Origin: Pachyseris speciosa
Taxonomy: Eukaryota > Cnidaria > Anthozoa > Scleractinia > Pachyseridae
Assembly: GCA_016490735.1 (NCBI GenBank)
Contig: JAEMWC010000083.1
Span: forward strand, 1,552,501 to 1,616,500
Reading direction: 5' to 3'
DNA: 64,000 nt
Within the stretch, counting starts at the first letter, position 1; the number at the start of each line of letters is the position of its first letter. The notes under the pieces are model-generated. The model was not told the DNA's origin, made no database searches, and saw only the letters and a program-made list of their open reading frames with translations. A program made the translations under genes and the position numbers. Positions 1-9,648 of this stretch are shown here, in pieces.

Positions 1-372
1 AAATTCAGCATTCTTTTCCATGTGTGAAAATTTTCCGTCAAGAGTTCTCTGTCTATCTTGAACAGAAGCAATCTCTGTCTCCATAAGGGAGATCTTATTT
101 TGTATTTCCTTAACTGTTAGGTTTAACTCTTCCATCTTCGAATCCAGGCTGATGAGCTTTAAAAGGATAAGATCTAATTTCTCGTTGACGCCTTCTGTAA
201 GGTTCAGCGCCTCCATTATTTCGTCGCCGCCGTTCGACTTGCCAGATACACTTGCCGGGGAATTTGACTTTTTCCACCTTTTTTCTCCGGGCGAAGTTTC
301 CGCAGAACTGCTGGATGTGTTACTACTTCTAGTTTTTCTCTTTGGAGTTATAAATACACTCGATAATTCCAT
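1..372 (-). pseudogene. LINE ORF1-like coiled-coil protein, 5' part, cut by window edge
   Basis: An open frame of 124 codons starts at an ATG (minus strand, 372-370) and runs off the left edge without a stop. The first 45 residues are basic and Ser/Thr-rich. From about residue 50 the chain turns into heptad-like leucine/isoleucine repeats typical of L1-type ORF1 coiled coils. No RNA-binding domain is reached inside the window. The opposite orientation to the host exons and the position upstream of a split CUB domain fit a LINE inserted in an intron. It could be an intact ORF1; it is listed as a pseudogene because the rest is unseen and host LINE copies here are decayed. Confidence 0.5.
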
Positions 373-1002
373 GAACACTTCAAAAACTGCATAAACGGTG
401 AACGGAGCTAATCAGCACACGTCTACATCCTTACACGGTCAACCCCAGTCCCCCAAACAGACTTGAAGTTTCCCATAGCAGTTTATTCGATGCTCACTTG
501 TGGATAAGGATATTCAAACGCATCCGAGTACTTGACATTTGTAATTGAACAGGGTTGAATGCCTCAGATGATTCGACTAAAAGACAATAGATATAATATT
601 CTAAGGAAAAATTACAAACAAAACATAAAAGACGGAAAGCGACAAACTTACAGATATTTCCTTTGTCCGGGGTTGACGATAGAAGTTGAAATATTGAATC
701 AACTAAAAACACTTTGGCGATAGCGTGTGCGATTTGACCCGAAGAAAACTGAAAAACTGAAAACTGAAAACGTGTGCGCGCGCAATGGCGAGTAAAGCAT
801 TAACTATATACCGTCACGCACAAAACTGTAACGCACGTTTGAATCCAACAGTTATGGTAATGCAAATAAAGCTACTTGGCGGTGGTGGTGGTAGTCCTAT
901 TTCTTTTACAATTCGAATTTACATATTTGTTTAAGTTGATTTCAAGTAAGTAAGTTAATAGAGCTGGACTGTTCTTTTTAAAACAAAGATTTCTGTTACA
1001 AG
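373..1002. other. Intronic stretch, probable LINE 5' UTR then plain intron
   Basis: No credible gene. The part next to the ORF1 start (to roughly 780) is probably the LINE 5' leader; its 5' end could not be fixed. A short GGT run lies near 880-893. The last bases (about 960-1002) are the AT-rich tract and AG acceptor of the next host exon. Confidence 0.4.
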
Positions 1003-1175
1003 GTATGACTATTTAAGGCTTACAAATGAAAAAGACCAGGAGTTCGGTGTTTACTGCGGTCAACAAAGTGGAGAGTCAGTTGTTGTAACTGGTTACAGCG
1101 CGGTGATCGCATTCCATGCAGACAGTATCATTCAAGAAAAAGGATTTCTGTTAAACGTGACGGTAGTTCCAGCCG
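1003..1175 (+). CDS. Host receptor exon: second half of a CUB domain (CUB-b, copy 1)
   Basis: The exon is bounded by an AG acceptor (1001-1002) and a GTGAGT donor, 173 bp. It translates from YDYLRLTN through FGVYCGQQSGESVVVTGYS to a FHADSI..KGF block, the usual second half of a CUB fold with its late cysteine. It starts in phase 2 and ends in phase 1. Two later exons (35320-35492 and 46092-46264) have exactly the same length, phases and motif order, so this is one of three tandemly related CUB halves. The matching first half must lie left of the window. Confidence 0.85.
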
Positions 1176-1377
1176 GTGAGTCCGCTTAATTTTCATTTGG
1201 TAAACAAATAAGTGACTATAGACAGCTATTGATTATATTGATTGTCGTAACAAAACGGTTATTTAAGAGTTATCCTTTATAGCAAGATAAGTATCGGAAT
1301 AAGACACTGATAAGTAAAGGAATTATATGGTGTTGTAGACGGTGTGATGGCTAACACTTTAAACTTTTGCTCAACAG

Positions 1378-1614
1378 TCTCACCCGAGGCAATATTACCA
1401 GCAACTACTATTAACGTCTCAGCGGGCTACACGCTGACATGTTCAAGTATTGGAACTCCTCCCATTTACACAACACTGATAAGAAACTTTACAGTTCTGG
1501 TGAATACAACAAACAGCAGCGCAAGTATTCGAATATACGAGGAAGGAAAGTACACTTGTGTAGCCGCCAGCAAATACGGAACTGACACCCGAAACATTAC
1601 TTTGGTCCTAATTG
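1378..1614 (+). CDS. Host receptor exon: immunoglobulin-like domain (copy 1)
   Basis: A 237-bp phase 1-1 exon with acceptor CAACAG and donor GTAAGA. It encodes an I-set-like Ig fold: LTCSSIG supplies the strand B cysteine and GKYTCVAASKYG the strand F cysteine. Three N-glycosylation sequons (N-x-S/T) lie between them. The usual strand C tryptophan is not visible. The exon at 41973-42206 is its close relative, showing duplication of a CUB-Ig module. Confidence 0.85.
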
Positions 1615-1749
1615 GTAAGAGTGTTACCCTGTTGACGAAAAAATTCATGATAACCATCTCAACGTAAAATTGCCCACTAGATATCGTCAACTGAAACACC
1701 AAAATTATCTTTGTTAGTGGGTTTGACTCCTTTACAAGCTTGAATTAGT

Positions 1750-2070
1750 TTCAGGCTTTATTTTCACTACTGCTTAAGTAGTGTCCATAACTGCGATGAT
1801 TAGTCACATATTCAGTTCTAAATCCGCAGTTGAAATATATGATTTTCACATTTTTATTCTCACATATCCATCACTCACGGGTATATTACGTACCAACAAA
1901 ATGTCCAGCTCAAAGTTGGCTAGTTAGCTCAGTCGGTAGAGCGCTGCACCAGTATCGCAGAGGTCGTGGGTTCGAATCCCGTAGAAGCCTGAAATTTTCT
2001 CATGCTTTATTTTACCTACTGCTTAAGTATTGTTTGTAACTACGATGATCATTCACATATTCACTATTCA
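1750..2070 (+). repeat. tRNA-derived SINE with duplicated tail
   Basis: Positions 1918-1990 look like a tRNA: an A-box TAGCTCAGTCGG and a B-box GGTTCGAATCC. The acceptor stem has mismatches and the anticodon loop lacks the U33 position, so a working tRNA is unlikely. The tail after it (2003-2070) repeats a stretch at 1750-1813 (shared CTGCTTAAGTA and CGATGAT blocks). Related tRNA-like units sit on the minus strand at 61386-61456 and 61625-61690. Confidence 0.7.
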
Positions 2071-2184
2071 AAATCACTTTTGTTCGCAAGCAACAACTTG
2101 AACTTGAACATTAAAAGAAAAAAGATGAGTTTTCGGTGCCCAGTGTTCAAGAGTTTTAAATTCCCTGTCCTTTTGCTTTGATAG

Positions 2185-2341
2185 GTTGTGGCTCAGTTGT
2201 CAACAATACCTTGGCAAGTCCTGCGTATCCAAGCAACTACCCGAACAACATGGACTGCACGTATTCGATGCCCATTCCAAAGGGCAAGGCGATGAAAGTT
2301 TACTTCCAGGATTTTGTTTTAGAAATATCTCGGTCATGCAG
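2185..2341 (+). CDS. Host receptor exon: first half of a CUB domain (CUB-a)
   Basis: A 157-bp exon between acceptor TTTGATAG and donor GTAGGT. It encodes CGSVVNNTLASPAYPSNYPNN, the classic CUB opening (Cys, then SPxYPxxYP), then a DCTYSMPIP block with the second cysteine. It enters in phase 1 and leaves in phase 2, which joins in frame with the exon at 35320, across almost 33 kb of intron filled with mobile elements. Confidence 0.88.
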
Positions 2342-2854
2342 GTAGGTACATTTAATATTTAACAATTATTCACCGTAGTGGAGGTGAATAGTGGTGGATA
2401 TTTACCAAGCCGTGAAGCAGCGAGGTAAATATGCATCATTTTCGCCGACACTGAGGTGAATAATTGTTTTAGTATATACCACACAAGCTGAATAACTAGC
2501 GGACATTACTTAAACATTACTTTATGTGTGACAATATACCGACAGGCGGTCGGAAATTGCAAAATCTCGCGCGCTTGCAGCTTGGAGGTAAATAGTACTT
2601 TTTTTTTCACATTTTATTGGAAACATAGAACATAGATTTACAACAATAACATATTACTACACTACAAGAAAATAATAAGGGATAAAGTCACTTTAAAGAA
2701 AAAGAAACGAAAATTAACCACTACTCTTCAAACAATAATCACCCACGCACGCGCTCACCGAGGATGGATATTGATGTAAATATAACTTGGATACACCTTA
2801 CAAACTATCGACTTATGTTGCAACTGCCGCAATTATAAACTCTTACCTGAAGAC

Positions 2855-5800
2855 TTAAGGTAGAGGGGCCCTTCTATTAAAACGAGACCACTTTTGTTGA
2901 AATGCTTTCCTAGTGTTGTTCCCAGAAGCTATTTGTCTTTCAAAATTCATAGAATTTATAACTTGCTGTATGAAAACCTCCAGCCTAAGAAGGGCATTTG
3001 CTAACTTGCAGGAGTAAATATAATATCTCGCAATAAGGAGTACGTGATGAACTAGCAGATCAGATATTTCGTCAATAATGCCCAGACAAAGAGGCGAGGA
3101 GAGTTGAAAGTCCTTTAATCCGCTAAAATTTTGTGATATCCATTGGAAAATTTCCTCCCAAAAGGCCATTGTATATTTACAATTCCAGAAGAGATGGATA
3201 AGGGTTTCTGTACTTTCTTCACAAAAGGAACAACTGTCGATTTGTTTTAATCCTATTTTAACGAGAAAATCGTTAGTAGCAATCCTTCTGTGCAGGAGCT
3301 TGAATTGAAAGACTCTAAGCTTTGTTTCCCTCGTACATAAAAAGGGCAACCGATATGTATTTTTCCAACTGACAGTGGATATTCCGAGTACTTCCCCTTG
3401 AGATAACCATTTCTCCTCGCTTCTTGTTGGGTTGGAAGCTCTCTTTTGAATGAGAAGCCGATAAAGCTCTTTAACAACCTTCCGTGAAGACTGGACAACC
3501 TCAATGACACCTTTTCGACATGGCCTATTGATATCCGGTGAATAAAACTTCTTGAAGTATTTCAAGGCGGACACAACTTTGTAGTATTCGAGGTAGTTAA
3601 TGTTGGTTTTAAATTTCGCTGCAAAAGCAGCATAGCTCAGAAAATTTTGCTCATTGTCCAACAGATCTTCAACTTTTTCCACACCTGCATCTAACCACGA
3701 TTTATAAAAAAAGGGTTGATTTCCGATTCTAATCATCGAGTTATGCCAGATTCGGGAGGAGACAAATTCCAAATTCTTATCTCTATAGTTTAAATTGGAC
3801 CAGAAATGAACAATCTATTTTAGGAATGGATCAGTTATATTAAGCCTTGAGGCGTCCTGCCATTTTAAATTACTAAGAAACAATAGCTTCCCTCCATATT
3901 TTCCTAGGTGGTAATCAAAAAAGAGCTTCCATATACCTTGGTTATTATCATCTAAATAACCTTGAATCCATTTTAATTTTAACGATTCGTTAAAGCTATG
4001 AACGTCAATCATTTTAAGACCTCCCTTATCATAGTCATTAACGATTTCAGTCCTTTTTATTTTGTCGCCCTTGCCATCCCAGAGGAATTCATACAGCGCA
4101 GAGTTTATCTCTTTTAGGACACCTGGAGGTGTTGGGAGAGAAGACAGGACATAAACAGCCTGAGACACCGCCAAACTTTTTATAACTGCAATCTTACCCA
4201 AAACAGTGAGTCTCCTGATAGACCACCTGTTTAGAATTTTCTTCAATTTTTCAATTTTGTCAGACAGATTAGCCAAGACGGCATTTTTTCTGCTGTCGAG
4301 AACCATACTCCTAAGGCGTAGACCTTTCCCTCAGCCCATGTTATTGGTTTATTTGCGGGTAGCTTAACGTTCGAATTTCGACATGAGCCGATCCAGAGGG
4401 CTTCGGTCTTCTCATAGTTGACTTTTAGGCCAGAAGGGAGCGCAAATGTATCGAGCATATACAGAGTTCTAGAAAAGGATGTTTCACTGCCATCCAAAAT
4501 CATTGTTGTATCGTCTGCATATTGTGATATTTTGCATTCCGTTCCAAGGACCTGTATACCACGGACTTTTTCATCCTTTCTTATTGCACTACCTAGTATT
4601 TCTGCACATAAAATGAATAAATAAGGAGAAAGTGGACAACCTTGTCTTACTCCACGACTCAAGGTGAAAAAGTCTGATGCCCAGCCGTTGTTCTGTATGC
4701 AGCTGCTAATATCGGTATAGAAAAGATTTACCCAAGCCACTAGGGACGATCCAAAGTTGTAATAGTCTAAAGTTTTTTCGATGAAGGACCATTCTAGGCT
4801 GTCAAAAGCCTTCTCAAAGTCCACGAATAATAATAGACCTGAAATTTTTTTTTCGTTTGTGTAATTTATGATGCTATCTATCAGCCTAATATTTTCTCCA
4901 ATGAATCTGTTTTTCATAAAACCAGTCTGATCATTATTGATTATTTTTGGTAAGACTTTTCGTATCCGGCTAGCAATAGCTTTGGCGGCTATTTTATAAT
5001 CACAATTGAGAAGAGTAATTGGCCTCCAATTCTTTAAGACATTCGTAGCTTTGTTCTTTTTGGGAATGAGGGAGATCAAGCCCCTCCTTTGAGTAATTGA
5101 TAACAAGCCCTTTGTATATGCGCTATTTAAAGCATTTATTAAGTGAGGATGGATATCGTTCCAGAGAACCTTGTAAAATTCGGCTGGTAGGCCGTCACTC
5201 CCAGGGCTTTTACCTATTTCCATATTTTTCAAGCTTTCCAAGCATTCAGTCTCCGTTAACAGACCTTCACATTCTCTTTGCTCGATCTCGTCTAAAGTTA
5301 AAGTGTTTCCTTCCGGAAAGAAAAGTTCCTCGCTGACTTTAGAATATGGAGGGTTACTCGAGGTGTATAGGTTTTGGTAAAAAGATTTCGCTTCTTCAAG
5401 AATCTCACTATCGTTATTAATGATTCTGTCATCGGCTAACTGTAGATGTTTTATAGTCTTTTGGTTAAAGTGACGTTTCTCCAGAGATAAAAAGTATTTC
5501 GTGTTCTTCTCTCCTTCATTATACCAGCGGGATTTGGATCTTAATATTGCCCCACGAGTTTTATGTTTTAAGATCTCTTCTCTTTGGAGGATTTTGAGGT
5601 TTAATTGATTTGAGATTTCTTTTCTACGACTTTCGGTAAGATTGTTTTCTTCCAGTCTCTTTTGAAGAGACGGTATATCAGATTCAAGGCTTTCTTCCTC
5701 CACTTTCATTTTAGCTTTCTTTTTCCTCGCGTAAATTATCACATGGTGTCCCACAGGAGAACAGCGTCAACGTCATTGTTATGTTCATAATCGTTGGCTA

Positions 5801-6569
5801 CTTCAGCAATTGTGCTCTTCATTAATTTGACATATTCCTCGTCTGACAGGAGAGAAGTATTTAACTTCCAAAAACCCGGTCCCCTAGGGTTTTGATTGTG
5901 TACAAGATGTAGAGTTACAAGAGAGTGGTCTGTTTTATATCCAGGTAAAATGTCCGCTTTAGTAGTTTTTGTGTGAAGACTCGTGCTAGTTTCGTGCTTC
6001 TTCTCCAAGAAAACCTTTTAGCGTCGGGATTAAGGATGCGCCAACTGTCTGTGAGATCGAACAGATCCATTATATAGCGGACTACTTTCAGCGAGTTAGT
6101 ATGAGTCACTTGGTTACCTCCTTTTTTGTCTTTTTGTACATCCAACACCAAATTGAAATCCCCTCCAAAGACTATATCTTCACATTCAAAGGAGAGAAGC
6201 TGGGAGAGAACCTTCCTAAAAAAAGGTCGGATTATCATCATTTGGTGCATAGATATTCACTAATGTCAGGGTTTTGTTCTCCATTTTGATGTCAACTATA
6301 ATAAACCGTCCCACTGGATCAGCAAATTGTTTTAACAATTGAAACTCAAAGTTGTTATTGAAAAGCATACAGACTCCAGCTCTTGCACTGGAGTAGCTGC
6401 TGAAAATAGCTTTAAACCCCCATTCTGATAACCAGTAGACTTCTTTCTCTTTCGTGCAGTGGACTTCCTGCAGAAAATATATTGCATATTTTTTTAACTT
6501 AAGCCAGCGAAAGGTCTCACGCCTTTTCAAGGTGTTCGACAGACCCCTCACGTTTAGAGAACAGATCAC
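2855..6569 (-). pseudogene. LINE ORF2: endonuclease-reverse transcriptase, frameshifted
   Basis: The reading begins with an exonuclease-endonuclease-phosphatase fold (LNVRGLSN, FLQEVHC, VNIYAPND, near 6569-5739). It continues into a reverse transcriptase (RPITLLNCDYKI, VDFEKAFDS, GVRQGCPLSPYLF, QYADDTTMI; 5754-4243). It ends with a long tail and a zf-RVT type finger (CSFCEE...HLFWNCK, within 3772-2855). The chain changes frame near 6220, 5950, 5745 and 4300 and is closed by a stop near 3800, so at least four lesions prevent translation. The product would nick DNA and reverse transcribe its own RNA. Its closest clade is probably Tx1/L1. Confidence 0.9.
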
Positions 6570-6886
6570 TATCTCTTCCGCGATAAAGGTGTTAATTGCA
6601 ACTTATCATAAACAAATGGGTGTTGAAACGGCAACGATATGCAAAACAATCGATACTTTGCAAGGTAAAACAAGAATAAAAACAAACCAGCATTGTATAA
6701 GAAAAAGAAAACAAGGACATATATATACACAGCTAAAACAGGGCTAAACATAAAACGGAAAGGGTAAAATTCCTTCTGGGTTGGGGGATACATATCCATC
6801 AAGTTAGTAACATATGTGAAGGGGCATGATCATGATTCAGTTAATATGTAGCAGGAACACTAGTTGAGGAAAGCGGCGATGATAAT

Positions 6887-7725
6887 TTAGTAAGAGGCTT
6901 TAAGATCATCGGGGATGTTTCCCACATGAAAGACTTGATTGTCCACAATGAGATTTCTATTAACTACTCTAGCGTCCAAACCTTTTTCCTTTGCTTTAAA
7001 CATCGCCTTTATTAGTGTCTTTCTTTTCATCTGAACCGCTCTTGCATAATCTTGTGTGATGTACGCGTCCTTGTATTTTTCAGATTTCTTCAGCTTGTTT
7101 TTTGCTTTCAATACATAATCTCTGTCTTCCCTAAGAAGAAATCGAGCGATAATGGGACGTTAATCGCGGGGCGAACCTTCCCAACTCTGTGCACCGCTTG
7201 AAATTGGATGTCGTCCGTGCTGATTTTCAATTCATTTTCGATAATATCGTAGACTGTATCGATACAGTTTTCACCTGTTTGTTCTGGTATATTCATGAAT
7301 CGAAGATTTTCTCTTCTGGAGTAGGTTTCAAGGGCAATAACTTTCTCTTGTTCCTCCGCTAGCTTCATTTTTAACTGATCGATTTCAGCTCGCTGGTTAT
7401 CCATTTGTAGCTTGTTTCTTTTTAGTCGGTTTATTTCTACTTGTTGGCTCTCCAGATCCCTGTCGGATTTTTCTTTAGAATCGCTGACATCTTTCAGTTG
7501 CGTTTGGATCTCGCCGATTACGGCCCATGCTGTTTCAACTGATTTTTCCATTTCTGCCATGTTGTTTTTGACACCTACGATTTCTTCTTTTAGCTCGTAT
7601 CGTAAAGTTGACAACTCCGTACTTAGATTTCCAAATAAGTCCTCCAATCTCTTGTCCAAGTAATTTAGTTTGTCTAATAAGTGCGAAAGGGATACTGAAG
7701 GTTCCGAGTATTTCTCGTTTACCAT
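6887..7725 (-). pseudogene. LINE ORF1: coiled-coil RNA-binding protein, frameshifted
   Basis: The long coiled coil (residues about 10-140) is followed by the L1 ORF1 signature YSRRENLRFMNIPE and then VHRVGK, the RRM/C-terminal-domain region of transposase_22-type proteins. The reading frame is lost just before 7111. It resumes in another frame with a lysine-rich C-terminus ending at 6887. It would coat LINE RNA; this copy is broken. It precedes ORF2 by about 320 bp. Confidence 0.8.
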
Positions 7726-7730
7726 TTCGT

Positions 7731-8235
7731 CGTTCTTAAATCTGCGGGAAGGTGGAGACTCTGTCGAAGCGCTCAGAGCGCTTTGCCATTACCGGAAATG
7801 TCAGATTCAAAAAAGGATGCAATGGCGAGAATTGTGTTTGGTAAAAATCACTCTGCTTCAGATCTTGTACGCTATTTGAGAGAACATGGCCTTCACCTGG
7901 ATGTGGGATCACAGAGCAACTGGTACACGACCGTACGCCATCACTGTCTCCCCAGTCTTCACCTAATCACCTCTGAGTTAACCAATCAGAGCGCGGAAAG
8001 CTCTATTCACTTGTGTGGTATACACTAAATACATACAGCTGTTTCGGAAAAGGTTGTCCTAAAAAAGAGAAAAGCGTACGCGACAATATCTAAAGGCATG
8101 ATGGGTAGGGCTGGGCCTGGAGTTTATAGTGTTTCAGCCCGATGGAAGGAGATCGTGTGAATGTAAGTTTGCGCGTTCTAAAAGAACATAACAAAAGAAG
8201 GTTAAACGTGGGCCCTATAAGTTTTGCGCCAGAAG
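7731..8235. other. LINE leader or intron; inverted transposase fragment at 8036-8090
   Basis: No gene is supported. The first 300 bp may be LINE 5' UTR. Positions 8036-8088 are an inverted, diverged copy of the stretch at 8748-8805 (shared core AAAGCGTACGCGACAAT), so a fragment of the Tc1-like transposase 5' region lies here in the opposite direction. Confidence 0.4.
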
Positions 8236-8805
8236 TTTCACTTCTTCTCTCGTACTGATAAGGCTGTATCCACGACAGAGCAGTAAACTAGAAAAAAATA
8301 TTCATAAATTAATGAAACATGTGTTGAACTGATTTGCATTTTCAGTCGGGAAATTGTAATTAGCGGGCTACCAATAAATCTTTTTGAAACCTTTTTTCGG
8401 CTAAAATGATTCCAATTCAAATATAGCAAAACGCTAGAAATACCACCTTCTGATCCTGCTTGTTCCTGAATTTCGTGTGAGATTTCTGCAAGCTTTCCGT
8501 CTGGACGTTGCAGTACTGCTTCCATGATTACGAATTCCACGTGCGGATGCATAATGAAACTATTTGTTGGTCGTCGGAAATTTTGTGCGTTTACTTCTCC
8601 AGTATCAAGGAATTTTAACACAGGGCTGGAACGTTTTTGGCGTCATGTACAGAGCAGCTGCTACTTCGTCCACCCTGTATCCTAAAAACTCTTTCATCCA
8701 TATTGCACGCTATCGCAGGTCTTCACTGTATGTTCGCGGCCTCTTTCGGGATTGTCGCGTACGCTTTTTGACTTCCTTAGGACAACCTTTCACGAAACAC
8801 CTGTA
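8236..8805 (-). pseudogene. Tc1/mariner-like transposase N-terminal remnant
   Basis: Read on the minus strand from about 8780, several frames give a basic PRTYSEDLR start, a helix-turn-helix stretch with GYRVDEVAAALYMTPKT, then TGEVNAQNFRRPTNS and a block with EFVIMEAVLQRP and LAEISHEIQEQ. This is the paired-like DNA-binding part of a Tc1/mariner (IS630-like) transposase. At least two frame changes and one stop interrupt it, and the catalytic DDE domain is absent. It lies between the LINE and the Polinton. Confidence 0.5.
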
Positions 8806-9279
8806 TATTGAGCCAAGCCTGAAAGCCGAGCTGAGCGATTATCTTTTTTTTGAAGCATTTATCAACTTGGTATCAGGGCTTTCCTTGGGCCAATTTTAGC
8901 AGTAGCATTACGATCCAGATGAACTATTCGATAGCAAACGCTTGGAAAAACAAACAAATATTCTTGAGTCCCAACTAATTTCAGATGAAAGCGTAAAGGA
9001 ATTCAAACCAGATAAAACAATGAAAACAGTGCACGATGTGTATGTTTGTTCGAAGATTCTTGGAGACGGTGGAAAAAGTATACAAGTAAGAAACATATCT
9101 CGTAGTAAACTAGAAAAATCAATAAGCAATTTTGACATAAATGTCCGTAGAAAAGGTAAAGAGGAGTAGGAATTTGATCGTTTAGAGCAGTCAACAGAAA
9201 TTGGCCGTAATTCACAACTCACAAAACAACAAAACATTACAAGAATACAAAGTACGATGCGTAGGCTTCTTTGAAGATT
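8806..9279. other. Intron between transposase remnant and Polinton
   Basis: No recognisable domain, repeat or RNA gene in this stretch. The short open frames on both strands look like chance. Confidence 0.4.
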
Positions 9280-9285
9280 CTTGGG

Positions 9286-9588
9286 AGTAGTATAGTAGTT
9301 GGGGGTACCAGATCACAAAATGATCTGTTACCTCCCAAGTACTATACTACTGTCTGATGATCTCGTATTTTGGAATATATAGTTATTTAATTTGATGGAA
9401 TATATAGTTATTTAATTTGATGGAATATATAGTTATTTAATCTGATGGAATATATAGTTATTTAATCTGATGTAATCTATAGTTGTCCAATCTGATGGAA
9501 CCAAGGTCTGCACACTTTTGAATTTATGGTTCAATTTGATGAAATCTATAGTTGTTCAATCTGATGGAATCTATAGTTGTTCTTTTTT
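9286..9588 (+). repeat. Polinton left terminal inverted repeat
   Basis: This 303-bp TIR has two parts. The outer 66 bp (9286-9351) is an imperfect palindrome: AGTAGTATAG at one end and CTATACTACT at the other, with GATCA/TGATC arms round a small CAAAA loop. The inner part is a run of 25-bp units (TGGAATATATAGTTATTTAA plus five bases) starting at 9371, 9396, 9421, 9446 and 9471, with two more at 9539 and 9564. A 43-bp non-matching stretch with CCAAGGTCTG separates them. Confidence 0.93.
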
Positions 9589-9648
9589 GAAATTCTCTGA
9601 ATAAAACCATGAGTGAAATTCTTGGAAATACTGGTTCTGTTCTGTGGT

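Larger units (their letters stand above)
2599..7730 (-). mobile_element. Degenerate L1-like LINE inserted antisense in the CUB intron
   Basis: On the minus strand the order is ORF1 (coiled coil), ORF2 (apurinic endonuclease, reverse transcriptase, CCHC zinc finger), then a short A-tail seen as nine T at 2599-2607. This is the L1/Tx1-type layout with no RNase H. Both ORFs are broken. The 5' limit is uncertain: ORF1 starts at 7725, and leader sequence may continue to about 8030. I searched by eye for a target duplication and did not find one. Confidence 0.85.

Noticed and set aside
1918..1990. A functional tRNA gene (A- and B-boxes, 73 nt)
   Set aside because: Mismatched acceptor stem, no U33 in the anticodon loop and a duplicated SINE-like tail; related degenerate copies occur at 61386 and 61625.
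9371..9588. CRISPR-like array (25-bp units)
   Set aside because: Units are contiguous with no spacers and lie in a eukaryotic TIR; they are tandem subterminal repeats.
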